DNA of 64,000 nt, taken from positions 6,358,884-6,422,883 of the forward strand of contig CM041541.1 of assembly GCA_023238725.1 (NCBI GenBank), written 5' to 3'. Under the pieces are notes generated by a model that was given only the letters and a program-made list of their open reading frames with translations, searched no databases and was not told the origin of the DNA. Source of the stretch: Scortum barcoo. Its lineage: Eukaryota > Chordata > Actinopteri > Centrarchiformes > Terapontidae. Within the stretch, counting starts at the first letter, position 1, and each line of letters opens with the position of its first letter. Shown here in pieces: positions 38,571 to 50,926 of this stretch. Both the position numbers and the translations under genes were made by a program.

Positions 38571-40060
38571 AATGAAATTTATTTCTGAATAAAAAATAAA
38601 CAGCTGATTAAAGTCAGTGTTTTTTTCTTTTTACAGCATTCAAAAAGGTTCACAGTCATTTTTTCAGCAATTATTTTAATCAAAATGAAAATAAAAAAAT
38701 CTTTACATTCGAATGAATGTACAATCCAACTCAAACTAATTTCCTACTGTTGTGTTTATCGTAAGAAAAATGCTTGAATGCTTGTGAGTAAATGAACATT
38801 TTTCAAACCTACTAAATGTTTGCACTCTAGTTCCTGTTGCATTGAATAACATTTTTTTATGTTCTCTACATAACCGAGAAAAGCTATTCCTGCAGCTTCT
38901 GATGAATGTAAAAACAGCCCTATTTTAACCAAAAAATAAAACCAACCACGTTTTAAGAGCTGGAGCCCTCCTTCGTTGTCGGTTGTTTGCCAAAATGTCA
39001 CTCAGACACACTCATAACCAGCAAATTAGCAGCAAGGCTGTTAATTAATACTCATTTTTGGGCATCTTTACCCAAAATACTTCTGACTATTACCGCTAAA
39101 AACAAATACTCTAATAACCAAATTCAGTGATGTATATTTAGAGACTGCAAATAACATTTGTGTTAAAATGTCTATAAACATGACTAACATATTTAACCTA
39201 AACACATTCAGTAGCCTGTTTCAATGCATCAAATACGGATCATTTCAAATATTCCGATTCTTCTACATTATAAAGAACAACTTTTTAAAAGAACATTTCA
39301 GCATTAACAAAACCACTTAAATCACATAATACACTACATAAAATCTGCAGTTTACAGCTTCAAATACACTGATACAAAAATCTGGTGATGGAGATATCCT
39401 TCGTGATCTGATTTTATAACAATGTGATCTGATTATCAATACGGAAAAGATAAACTAGATTGAAAAAAGTAATTAAGTCTATCGCTTGTCAAATGGCACT
39501 TATGATCACGGACCTGTAACATTAGGTACAATAGGAGTGTCAAAGAGGAAATCAAAATGTGTGAGAGGCTGAAAATCCAGACTGTTTTATAGGAATATTT
39601 ATGGCCCTTTTCCACTAGTACCTACTCGACTAGTGATCACATAGTAATCACGAACATTTGTGTAAAGGGTAAATGTCACTGAAAAAAGGACAGTTCAGCA
39701 TGTCACAACTACACGTTCTCCTGATTTGCTTCCTGTACAAAACACACAAAAGTGTCACCATCAAGTTCGTGGTCCCTCTCTTGGCTGAAGATGATTTGCA
39801 CAGTATGAAAGCATAGTGCAACACATAGTGCTCTATAAATGTACTCATCTCTGGTACAGCAAATGTACGAACAGAGACCGGTGTAGTGCAGCAGCTTTTA
39901 GGCACTTTTATGATGAAGGCCAAACCCGTTTGTCAACATTAGAGAGTTAAAATGATTGTTCCCACTGAGGCCGAAGAGCTTATTGGCATAAAACTAGGAT
40001 CTAAACAAGAGGAAATGTTGCATTAAAACAGTTAGGTAAGGTGAGATACGTTGCTTGTCA
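38571..40060 (-). other. Probable 3' untranslated region of slc19a1
   Basis: This lies downstream of the slc19a1 stop on the minus strand. A minus-strand AATAAA (TTTATT on the plus strand) occurs near 38579. A segment at about 39602-39630 (CCCTTTTCCACTAGTACCTA) resembles a fish DNA-transposon end. No coding sequence is recognised. The 3' limit is inferred. Confidence 0.4.
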
Positions 40061-43000
40061 TTATGCTTTGACACTTTTGCCGTTGGACAAAGGCTCTGCC
40101 TCCGAGTTCGCAGTCACAGGACGGAGCTCTGTGGGTGTGGCCTGTGTGTCGGCCCCGCCCCCTCCCCGGGGCTCGTTTCTACAGTGACGGATGATGACAA
40201 CAGCAGCACCGACAAAGTAGACGACAGTGAGGATGATGAAATAAATGAAGTACACCAGGAACTGAAAGAAACGGAGATAGACATCTTGAAGTTAGATAAG
40301 CAGTTTAGTGTACAGCTGAGGCAAGTTTGACAAGTTCGACTCTGATGGTGTCAGTATTGTTGGTGAACTCGCCACTCGCTGTCTCGAAAATTTTAGTTTT
40401 ATTTGTTTTATTTGAATAAATATTACATACACCTCCCCGACCCAATCAATTATCAGTAATAGTATCTGTAACTCCTGTTAGTAGCTGCTGGCTAACTGTT
40501 TCACCTCCTCTTGATGTTCCTACATCTGCAGGTGAATCAAGATGTTTAATGTCTTTTCATAGCATCAAATTAGTCATTAAAACCAACCTTATCATAAAAT
40601 TGAACAAACATCAGCGCGATCAGAACAACATAAAATGACAAATTCAAATTTAGTTAACATGTACATGCTGACATGGAAGGGACTTATTACCTATACCAGT
40701 CTTTATATACAGTCTATGGTTTAAAATAATTCTTGGGACTCAATTTCTTGCTAATTAAGTTAAGTTACTCTCACTTTTGATGAACTGAATTCTGAAGTTG
40801 AACTCCTGTGACTTTCTATTCATTGAAACTTTTTTCTCTCCTGCCACACACTAAACATAAAACGACTACTTTAACGTAACGATACAGGGGAACCTGAAAA
40901 ACATGAATCTCAAGTTAGATTTCAATCATCTCACAGTTAAGGAGGGAAACACAGTCAGGTTGCCGGCGTTGTTTGACGCTTAATAATAATCTTGTCAGGT
41001 GTTAAATGACAGTGTTTTACCTGAGTGCGCACATCCAGCCCCAGGCCTTTCTTGTCAGAAAATATCATGTTGATGATGCTCTTCAGTATGGTCCCCAAAA
41101 AGGTGTTGATGCCGAACACTAAGGCACAGAGCTCCTTGGTGAGTGACGAGGCTATTTGGAAACTACAGAGAGACGAGAGGACCACCACAGACCAGGATGA
41201 GCATGACGTTTAATGTACAGTTTTTTTTACTTTCTTGTTCCATTTTTATGTGTAAAAAAAACATAAATAGCTAAATAAATAATAATAATAAAATTTCTCT
41301 TCGTTTCTTTGTGTGTGGTGAAAATGGGAATTCACAAATCTTCATACTTTGGGCATTGCTGCTTTAGATGAGAAGATAAAAACCTTTAGTAAGAGATCAA
41401 TTCATCACTTTATAACAACAGCATCACTTCTGTTGTGTATATATATTTTTCTATTGTATATATTTTATTGTATATCTCTGTTTAGTTGTATATTACTTAG
41501 TTTATATTTTAATTGTATAATTTATAAGGTCTTTGTTTATTTTATTACTCTAATATATCATTTATTTTAAATTTCACTTTTGTTTTATATTTTTATTTCT
41601 TAATCTATTTTTTTTTTGTTGAGTGTCTCTATTCTTGTTAATATTTTTTTAGCATTGTTTGGGGAGACTGAGATTTAAGAATTTCAATTACCAATGATTG
41701 CTGATGTAAATTGTTGTGTAATGACAATAAATTCTTGAAATCCTGAAATCAGTTTTAGGCTCCAGCTACCAAAAAGTTTTCTAGATCAAATGAATAGTTG
41801 TTAAGTCTATAAAAGGAATAACTTAGAAAAATGAAAAATGTTCATCACAATATCCTAGAGCCCAAAGTTACTTCATCAGGTGTTTGGTTATGCATTTAAA
41901 ACACAATAATATTAGATTTATTGTAATGTTAAAACAGGAAAATGACTAAATTCTCACATTTGAGTATCTGGAACTTTTGGGTGTTTCTGTCTTTAAACTG
42001 AGCTGTTAATTCATTTTCTGTCCAACTAAGCTCCTGTTCAGGGGTAGGGAACTTTTTTTCCTCTAACTTTGTATCCCAAGTTTGTTGAACCTGTGACCTT
42101 TCCTACAGCTCTAGTATAAGGCCATTTTTTCAAATTCTGAAATGTCTGATGGTTTTTACTTTACCTATGATCTCTGGAGTATCCACTGAGGCTCCTGCTA
42201 CACCACAGTTTTAACTCATGATTGGGAATACAGGATCTCTTCAACTTCAGATTTAGGCAATAATCAGATTTGGCACTCACGTGGCGATGGGCACCAGAAA
42301 CTGGTAGAAGCCCCTGAAGAGGATGTAAGCCATGTAGCAGACCCAAATGTTGCCCGTGGTGATCATGAGGAGCAGCAGACCTGCTTGGACCGCCGTGATG
42401 ACGCCGATGACCAGCTCAGACCACACGTTCCACCGGATTTTCACAAAGCCGGCGATGAAGGACATCATCGCGCCTGCCAAGAAACACACATCAGATTCTA
42501 GGTTCAAAATGTCCAACACTTTACTCATCTGGGTCTCTGAAAAATGACTGGCCTGTGCAGAAGTACTGTGCAGGCAAATACTCTGCTATAAAGGTTGTGA
42601 CACTCGTTTTATTCTTTCATCTCTTAATAGAGGAAATTGTGTAATTTCACTGCAAAAATCCTAACTGGTATTATTATTGATGTCAATCTGTTCTATCATC
42701 AGTACACTGTGAACAAATATCTAACTGTGATGAAGTTTAGTCTGTTCTTATCAAAAAGCTACTATCAGATTTTGTTTTACAGCGTGCCTCAGTCTGACAT
42801 GACACCCAGGTTATTCAAACAAATTGCTACCTTTGTGCTTCGCAGCTGATTAAAGGGCAATTACTGGTGTCTGCGCTGATGTCGTCACTTAACAGCCTGA
42901 AAGAAGGAAGATCAACCTCTTTACTACAGGTGACAGAAGTGTGCAGTCAGTTTGCGTTCTTCACATTTTTTTTAAGGCCAAATATGTGTTTCTCGTAGTT

Positions 43001-46000
43001 TATTAAAACAATTTTAAGATTTTGATGCTTAACATTAACATAAAAAAAATTTAATTCTTCAGTTTATCACAGATTTTTTTGGTGTTTGTATTTATACCCA
43101 CATTCCTATTTGGTTTGAAAAGAACCAAAAGTACAGCAATGTGTTTGTTTCTTCAAAAAAGAAATTCAGAAAAAGGGGCACGGAGAGTGGCAGGAACCTG
43201 ACGTCAGTACATTTCAACAAAATGATGCAAAACTGTTTAAGCTTGTTTCAGAGCTGAGTTTTACCTGAATTAGTTTAGAGGAAATACTTTACTTAGGACA
43301 TATTTTAGTCTTTATCAGTCTTCAGTCAGGTGTTTATGTTTATAGAGATTTATGAATAAGTTTTCCTTTTTATTATAATTAATATAATATTTGATGTAGG
43401 GCCTCTATCGCCAGTTCAGCTAATTTGATAATCTGCTTTTGTTATTAACAAGTATATAATCTGCTTCAGCTCTTCCATGTTCAACATTTTTTCCTTTCTT
43501 TTTTCAACATTTAAAGCTGTCTTCACAAACACAGCTTTTCTTTTCACTTAAAATCCTTTGCCAAGAGCCACAGACTCTCACTTTGTGCAAGAAACCTATT
43601 GTTAATGAAAAGACTTCCTTCTGGCTTTTGATATTTGGTTGTTGTTAAACAGAGTTGTTCCCATTATAAGCGTCTAAATTTAGATGTGAGCTCTGCTGAT
43701 TTGGATAAAAGCATGGAGGACGGATCAAACTGAAACCCAAACTGCTGCATGAGCATAAAACACAGATAATGTCTCACTCAGCAGGGTAGAAGCCGCCTCC
43801 ACTCCCCCGTTGTAAACGTGCTTGTTCTCAGTGGCCGGTTGGACGTCGTTCCACAGGATGTGAACGTAGAACAGCACCAGGTAGTACCCGGTGGAGTTGA
43901 ATACCCACCACAGGGACCAGAGTCTCAGGTTGGGCCTCCTCACCACATTCCTCACCTCCAGCAGCATCTGCACCAAGACAGAATCCTGCCAGCGAGACGC
44001 AGAGGACGGGGGCGCCGCCGGGGACGGCCCGCTCTCTTTCGGGTTCATTTTGTCCAGTTCTGATTTAACTGCTGCCTCGTCTTTTCGCTCCTGACTGCGT
44101 GTCCGGTTGAAAAACAGGGAGCGTTTGGGCCAGGGCAGGCACATGGCAAGCAGCAGACCGAAGCTGACGAAACCCAGAGATATGGCATTGAGAGTGTAGA
44201 AGCTGATGTTGCCGACAGACAGGCACAGCTGGCCCAGCACCGAGCTGGTGAACACCCCTAAGAGGACCGAGGAGCGCGAGTACCCAGCCACCCGCTGGTA
44301 GAGGACCGGGCTGACGAGGGAGAAGATGTAGGAGGAGTAGGCCACGCGGCAGGCCATGGTGATGCCGTAGAAGAACTCCATGAACTTGCATCTCCAGCAG
44401 GGTGGTGCCCAGGAGCAGGATGAGCCAGATCACCACCTGGCTCACGCCCTGGATGATCAGGACCGGCTTGTAGCGCAGGAGATCCGTCAGCAGGAAGGCC
44501 GGCACCAGCACGACCATGTAGGAGTACGTCAGAACAGGAGTGATCTCATTGGTCACCTGGAAGGGTGGAAATCAAAAGGGTGAAATCAAGAAGGGTGAAA
44601 GCTCTGGTCTTAGTTCACAAAATGTGAGATGTGCTGACTTTTCTCTGCTGGGAGCAGACTTTTTGTCCCAACTAGGGCTGAACGACTGCTCAACATTAGT
44701 TACCTGACTTTCGAGGGTCTATATCGAAGTATTATGACCACAGCTTGTTATTGTGTTACAGTAGTTATCTGAAACAAAAACTAGTATGTTCCTTACATTT
44801 TTGTTTTACATTTGTAAAGAGTATAGTGCTGAAACTAAAGGCTATTTTAATTTCTCTATTAATCATTTGTGTGAAAAAAGTTAATTTCCATCACAACTTT
44901 CCAGAGTATACGACAAAGAAAAGCAGCAAATCCTCACCAGCTGAAAATGACAACCTATTAACTGATCTGCAAAACAGATGCATATTAATTTTCTTTCGAT
45001 CGACTAAATGTTTGAACATCTAATTGCTGCAGTTCTAAATTCATAATAGTGAAACACGGTTTAATGCGCCATCCATCAATCTGACTGCTTTATATATGAT
45101 TTCAGTATAACTAATGGAAACCAGGCAATAACCTGTGTTGATGATTGTAAATATGGCCATAAAAGCGTGATCAGGAAATATGAAGATCTCTCTAATACCT
45201 AAATAATTAACCAGGGAAGGGCGATAGTGAATAAATCAATCAATAATTCTTATTTAATTATAACATATGGGGAAATGGAAACGCAAATTTACTTGCAAAA
45301 TCAAATAAAATTTTGAGCTGCAATGATTAGACAATAAATTGATTGATGAATCTTTAGAAAAATAATCAGCAACTATTTCGATCATTTTTATTAAATAAGT
45401 TTTCGTAAGCAAAAATGATGAAAAAAAAGCAAAAAAAAATGTGTTCAGCTCCTCGAATATGAATATTTCCTGCTTAAAATTTATATTTTTGCACCGACTG
45501 TTGGAACGTTCGTCAAACAAAACAAGACGTCTCAAGCTGTGACTCTTACATATTTTTCATTATTTTCATTTAGTCCGTAACATTTAACACAAACAGTGAC
45601 ACAATGTGCTCATATCATCACAGTAACAATAAATGATGACATCCACTGTTGTCCAAAACTCTCACAGTGTGTGTATTCAGGTCAGTAAAGTCATGATTTA
45701 AATCATCTGTTTGATTTCTTGATAGTAAAACTGGTTCTCTGGCAGACACACACTGTCAGAGTTTAATATGATGAGGTCCAGGTTCAGGTCCACATGTAAT
45801 TACACGTGTGTTATGTAAGTCAACAAGTAGCTTATTCCCTGGAAGTCCCTGAGTTTATGGAAATTGGCACTGATGCTGCCTCAGATATAAACAGATACTA
45901 AATTTTAACATGTTCAACACACGTAATCTGTGTGCGAGAGGTGGCTCAGCAACAAAGAGTGTTTTTACACACACTAACTCAGCTGGTTTAACACACACAT

Positions 46001-46731
46001 GCTGGAAATATTTAATGTTTTCCAACTCTGAGAGACACTTTGACACTCTTGGTATGAATTCAAGGTCAACTCAGAGAGAATATTGATCAGTGAAGGTTTC
46101 ACAGCCGTTCCTCCATTATAAACCCACAGCACTGACCCACTTAGAGGAATGTGAACTTTGACCACAGTAAGATGGATTAGCAAAGTCCCCACAGGGAATT
46201 TCTTACTGCTGCTGTGTAATGAGTGCTTGACTGCAGGGAGAAATGCTTCTCAAAGAGTCTTACAGGTTAACTTTTATTCTGTATTTCTCCTGTATACGAG
46301 CCTGCAGTGCAACGACTGTGACTTGAGCAACTTCTGTCTTTCATTATTGTCTTTTTTTGTTAATAAGATATTCCAGATGTGCTTCCACTAACATATTTCA
46401 ATGTGAGGAAATCTAACCTGTTCCCTGGTGAAGTTCTTCTCAGAGCTGAGGAGGTACGGTGTAATGAAGGGCTCCCCAGGCTTTATCGACGCCATAAACC
46501 CAAAGAAACACAAGAATATCACGGCCCACTTCCACTTTCTGGGCTCCTCGGCTTCCCACTTGGAGGCCACTTTCTGGGCTCCTCGGCTTCCTTTGGAGGA
46601 CCTTCGGAGGGAGACGGGGCCTCTGACAGAGAGGCGGCCATCTCTATGTCTCCATCTTCGGATGCAGGCACCTTCAGGTCCGCCTCCCCCTCCGACCTGT
46701 CCCCGCTCCCAGCTGTGTCATCTACCACCAT
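40061..46731 (-). CDS. slc19a1: Reduced folate carrier SLC19A1 (reading frame disrupted in this sequence)
   Basis: SLC19A1 is a 12-helix plasma-membrane transporter that imports reduced folates, antifolates and cyclic dinucleotides in exchange for organic anions. Minus-strand coding exons are 46731-46418, 44556-43778, 42473-42281, 41162-41021 and 40261-40061, with GT-AG borders and matching phases. Diagnostic segments: GFMASIKPGEPFITPYLL, NFTREQ|VTNEITPVLTYSY, FFYGITMACRVAYSSYIFS, GVFTSSVLGQL, KRSLFFNR (central loop), LRLWSLWWVFNSTGYYLV, FIAGFVKIRW, FQIASSLTKELCALVFGINT. These match SLC19A1 better than the thiamine carriers SLC19A2/3. The intact protein would be roughly 480-550 residues. Two lesions are present: a 35-bp tandem duplication in exon 1 (46532-46601) that leads to an early stop, and one extra base in exon 2 just before 44381. 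All splice sites and the other reading frames are intact, so this is either a very recent loss, an allele, or an assembly error. ATG at 46731 was chosen because it follows an acceptor-like CAG. Confidence 0.88.
46532..46601. repeat. slc19a1: 35-bp tandem duplication in slc19a1 exon 1
   Basis: CCACTTTCTGGGCTCCTCGG and CTTCC begin at 46532 and again at 46567, a period of 35 bases, with the following TTGGAGG also shared. Because 35 is not a multiple of three, the frame shifts after ...EAEEPRKW and meets a stop about 16 codons later. Removing one unit would restore continuity with KWAVIFLCFFGF of helix 1. Confidence 0.92.
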
Positions 46732-47234
46732 CGTGCCAGCTGGTTTATTGACCAGAGTGTAACTTTCTTTGCTGTGTCAAATCACCATGTGAGGATCTGT
46801 GTAAACGGGAAAAGCTGCCGGCTTGAAGTGAACAGACAAACCCACGTGTTTGGGTCTCAGAAACGTTTTCTCTCAACTCTTCTGCCTTTCCATGCCAGAG
46901 AATACTGAAATGGGGAAAATTAATCTTTTAACAGGGGGTCTTTTAAAGGGTGGTTAAAATGTTACATGCTGCTGTTTGCATGTAGGAGAAAATGTTGACC
47001 TCTGCTCCATTCCACACTGCGACATTTTCTGACAGCGAGCTATCCAGCAGCTGGGTTTGGTGTCATTGTTAACCTGAAACGATAACAATGTTGTCAATTA
47101 GTCAGACTATTCTCACACCGAGCAGCTGACACAAGAGCTCAGCTCTGCTTTTTACTGAAGTCGAAACAGACTCTTTTAGACAGACAGATAAAGATAACTA
47201 CATACATTGACAGATACATACATACTTTATTAAA

Positions 47235-48010
47235 GGCCAGTGTTGGAAATAATATTCAAATCTTTTACTTTAAAAGATTATTTAAAGTAAAAATACATAA
47301 AATAAACATAGTGGAGTAAAAATTACAATATGTCCCTCTGAGATGGAGTGGAGTAGAAAGTACTGCAAATCAAAACACAAATATTAATTTAAAAGGGAAA
47401 AACAAAAAATGCATGCATTATGGACATCGTTAACAAGTGTTACCATTATGGATCAGTATAGTTCTTATTTTCCTAATTAAATGGTCGGAAAAGGTCAAGC
47501 TGATCTCTGACCAACAGTCCAAACCCTAAAACATTCACATTACAGTCATAAAATAGTATCAAAACCAGCAGGTCTGCTAAATAAATCTTCAAAAAATGTA
47601 AAATTACATGTTGAATGTCGTGTCTAAGCAGTGTCACTTTGTACTAAATGAAAAGTTTAATAAACACACAGGCAGTGAATGACACGGCCTTGGTCAAAGA
47701 GTAAAAGTTCAATAGTTCAACATTATGGATCAATATGTGGATTATTTTCCAAATTACATGAGTGTTTGGTGTATAAAAGTCCATAAAATGGTGGAGAGAG
47801 CTCAAACTGATGTATGACCTGCAGTCCAAACACAGAAATATTTAGATTACAGTCATAAAAGACTTTATTAAAGCCAGCAGATTGACATTTTTTTAATATT
47901 TTAAAATGTAATTCTCAATAATCCACGTGCTGTGTCTAAGCAGTGGCACCTTGTAATAAATGACATAAAAGTCTAATAAACACACATTGACTGAATAACA
48001 TGGCCTAAGT
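47235..48010. repeat. Non-coding region with a diverged tandem duplication of about 300 bp
   Basis: This lies upstream of slc19a1 exon 1, in its first intron. Blocks 47440-47690 and 47725-48003 share, in order, CATTATGGATCA, a CAGTCCAAAC block, ATTACAGTCATAAAA, AACCAGCAG/AGCCAGCAG, GTGTCTAAGCAGTG and TAATAAACACACA. The left part (47235-47395) is a dispersed AAGTA-rich teleost repeat. Confidence 0.8.
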
Positions 48011-48369
48011 CAACATTTTAAGGTGCAATACAAACAAGTTACACAACCTATTCATTGGGTAACACACAGGTAGCTGCTACATTAGCTGCTAATGTGCTTC
48101 AGGGTGGTCACTTTTATTTTTGTTTGTTGTTGTTTGTGCGAGAAACCGCCACGCACTTTCTTTATGATGCAAGTTTAACCCACACAGTGCAGCTAACAAC
48201 AAACAAAAACAGATGATTATTGTTGTTTTTCTTGACGCAGGTTTAATAAAGTCATACCTGCTGAGTGACTGACAGTCTGCACAAAACCAAACTATCTTTA
48301 CGACAATGAATAAAGACTTTACTTGATTTATATTGGTTCTTTTTGGTAAGATAAAATTGAGTTACATAC

Positions 48370-48465
48370 CTCGTGCGATCCATCAGCAGCTATAGCAAAC
48401 GCAGGGTCGTCTCGCCGCAGTGGCTGCTGGGAAAAGTAGTTCCGTGGACTCACTTCCGCCACAAC
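48370..48465 (-). other. slc19a1: Probable 5' untranslated exon and promoter region of slc19a1
   Basis: On the minus strand a good splice donor (CACGAG|GTATGT) ends at 48370, and the coding exon at 46731 is preceded by an acceptor-like ATAAACCAG. The short sequence upstream is GC-richer than its surroundings and has no start codon continuing in frame, so it would be non-coding leader. The start site is not defined. This assignment is inferred from position and splice signals only. Confidence 0.4.
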
Positions 48466-48802
48466 ACTAAGAAAAACTTTATTTAACCTGAGCCAAACTT
48501 ATTTTATTTTCAATGCTTCTTTTTTAAATAAAAGATAAAGAATATTTACCAAGATGGATAAATGTTAAGGCTAAGGAGGATTTAGTTAAAATTCATGTTT
48601 TATTACACATTTTTGTTTTAAGCCAGCGCTTTGTGCCGCATGCTCGCCATCTGCTGTACAAACAATATAATATAACAATAAAATAATAATAATAAAGAAC
48701 TTTGACTACCCAAAACACAGCTCGAAGTTTAAATAATAGTTGAAATATTGAAAATAAAATAAAATAATTAACAATCCAAAGTTAAATAATTTAACCAACA
48801 CA

Positions 48803-50376
48803 CAGTGGGGCAAAAAAGTATTTAGTCAGCCACCAATTGTGCAAGTTCTCCCACTTAAAAAGATGAGAGAGGCCTGTAATTTTCATCATAGGTACACTTC
48901 AACTATGAGAGACAGAATGGGGGGAAAGAATCCAGGAAATCACATTGTAGGATTTTTAATGAATTAATTGGTAAATTCCTCGGTAAAATAAGTATTTGGT
49001 CACCTACAAACAAACAAGATTTCTGGCTCTCACAGACCTGTAACTTCTTCTTTAAGAGGCTCCTCTGTCCTCCACTCGTTACCTGTATTAATGGCACCTG
49101 TTTGAACTCGTTATCAGTATAAAAGACACCTGTCCACAACCTCAAACAGTTAGACTCCAGACTCCAAGACTCCACTATGGCCAAGACCAAAGAGCTGTCA
49201 AAGGACACCAGAAACAAAATTGTAGACCTGCACCAGGCTGGGAAGACTGAATCTGCAATAGGTAAGCAGCTTGGTGTGAAGAAATCAACTGTGGGAGCAA
49301 TTATTAGAAAATGGAAGACATACAAGACCACTGATAATCTCCCTCGATCTGGGGCTCCACGCAAGATCTCACCCCGTGGGGTCAAAATGATCACGAGAAC
49401 GGTGAGCAAAAATCCCAGAACCACACGGGGGGACCTAGTGAATGACCTGCAGAGAGCTGGGACCAAAGTAACAAAGGCTACCATCAGTAACACACTACTA
49501 CGCCGCCAGGGACTCAAATCCTGCAGTGCCAGACGTGTCCCCCTGCTTAAGCCAGTACATGTCCAGGCCCGTCTGAAGTTTGCTAGAGAGCATTTGGATG
49601 ATCCAGAAGAGGAGGATTGGGAGAATGTCATATGGTCAGATGAAACCAAAATAGAACTTTTTGGTAAAAACTCAACTTGTCGTGTTTGGAGGAGAAAGAA
49701 TGCTGAGTTGCATCCAAAGAACACCATACCTACTGTGAAGCATGGGGGTGGAAACATCATGCTTTGGGGCTGTTTTTCTGCAAAGGGACCAGGACGACTG
49801 AAAGAATGAATGGGGCCATGTATCGTGAGAGTTTTTGAGTGAAAACCTCCTTCCATCAGCATTGAAGATGAAACGTGGCTGGGTCCTTTCAGCATGACAA
49901 TGATCCCAAACACACCGCCGAACAGGCAACGAAGGAGTGGCTTCAGTAAGAAGCATTTCAAGGTCCTGGAGTGGCCTAGCCAGTCTCCTGATCTCAACCC
50001 CATAGAAAATCTTTGGAGGGAGTTGAAAGTCCGTGTTGCCCAGCGACAGCCCCAAAACATCACTGCTCTAGAGGAGATCTGCATGGAGGAATGGGCCAAA
50101 ATACCAGCAACAGTGTGTGAAAAATTTGACCTCTGTCATTGCCAACAAAGGGTATATAACAAAGTATTGAGATGAACTTTTGTTATTGACAGAATACCTT
50201 ATTTTCCACCATAACTTGCAAAAAAATTCTTTAAAAATCAGACAATGTGATCTTCTGGATTTTTTTTTCTCATTTTGTCTCTCATAGTGAATTATGAAAA
50301 TTGGAGGCCTCTCATCTTTTAAGTGGGAGAACTTGCACAATTGGTGTAGCTGACTAAATAGTTTTTTGCCCCACTG
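48803..50376 (+). mobile_element. Tc1-like DNA transposon, nearly full length
   Basis: Long terminal inverted repeats start CAGTGGGGCAAAAAAGTATT at the left and end with AAATAGTTTTTTGCCCCACTG at the right. The repeats continue inward through the shared TGTGCAAGTTCTCCCACTT and AAAAGATGAGAGAGGCCT parts. A TA dinucleotide follows the right end, as expected for Tc1/mariner target duplication; the left flank is CA, so one target base has changed. The right repeat is partly eroded. A transposase-derived ORF lies inside. The size of about 1.57 kb is normal for Tc1 elements. It sits in the space between slc19a1 and the chemokine receptor. Confidence 0.95.
49177..50170 (+). pseudogene. Tc1-like transposase, inactivated
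   Basis: Tc1 transposases are DDE enzymes that cut at the inverted repeats and insert at TA. An intact 210-residue N-terminal part (49177-49809) begins MAKTKELSKDTRNKIVDLHQ and contains the paired-like helix-turn-helix region (about residues 1-60), a linker with SGAPRKISPR, and the catalytic block with IWSDETKIELFG carrying the first aspartate. Then the frame shifts. Later pieces in other frames keep the second aspartate region (near 49900), LNPIENLWRELK with the glutamate (near 50005) and the C-terminal TKY-like end at 50170. Several short deletions and insertions relative to the usual family sequence make the copy non-functional. Confidence 0.92.
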
Positions 50377-50926
50377 TATATTTTAAGAACTTTTACTGAA
50401 AGCAGTATTTGCACTTTTACACAAACATACATACAGATATACATATAGCATGCATATATACACAGAGGGGGGACATCAGTTGGATGATAAAAGAACTTAC
50501 TGTGTATTTTAAATGAATTCAGTCTTAACATGAAATAACACATCCACATCTATATTGCGAGTCATCATGTTGCTCTGGTTTACAATACTGAACAAGGAAA
50601 TTTAATGCAAAAAATGAACACAGACTTGATCCTTTCTGAAATGTTGTAACGGATGTAGACACCAGTAAATTCAATAGATGGCAGCAGTGTACCAAGTAGA
50701 GAGTGAAAGGCACTACAGATAAAGATACATACATACATACATACATAGACAGACAGATACATACTTTGTTTATGGCCAGTAGAGGAAGTAGTATTCAAAT
50801 CTTTTACTTTAAAAGATTTGAATAATACACAAAAAAACATAAAAAAGGGACATTCATCAAAGAAATGATTTAATCTCTGACTGTGTTTTGAAATACTCTC
50901 AGATATTTTCCTGTACAGCTGAAATA

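Noticed and set aside
40061..46731. Assignment of the SLC19 gene to the thiamine transporters (SLC19A2/A3)
   Set aside because: GFMASIKPGE, NFTREQ-VTNEITP, YSSYIFSLV, GVFTSSVLGQL and LWWVFNSTGYYLV match the folate carrier SLC19A1 much better.
48903..50099. 398-codon minus-strand ORF
   Set aside because: It is antisense to the Tc1 transposase and extends across the terminal repeat; the plus-strand transposase with its DDE motifs explains the open frame.
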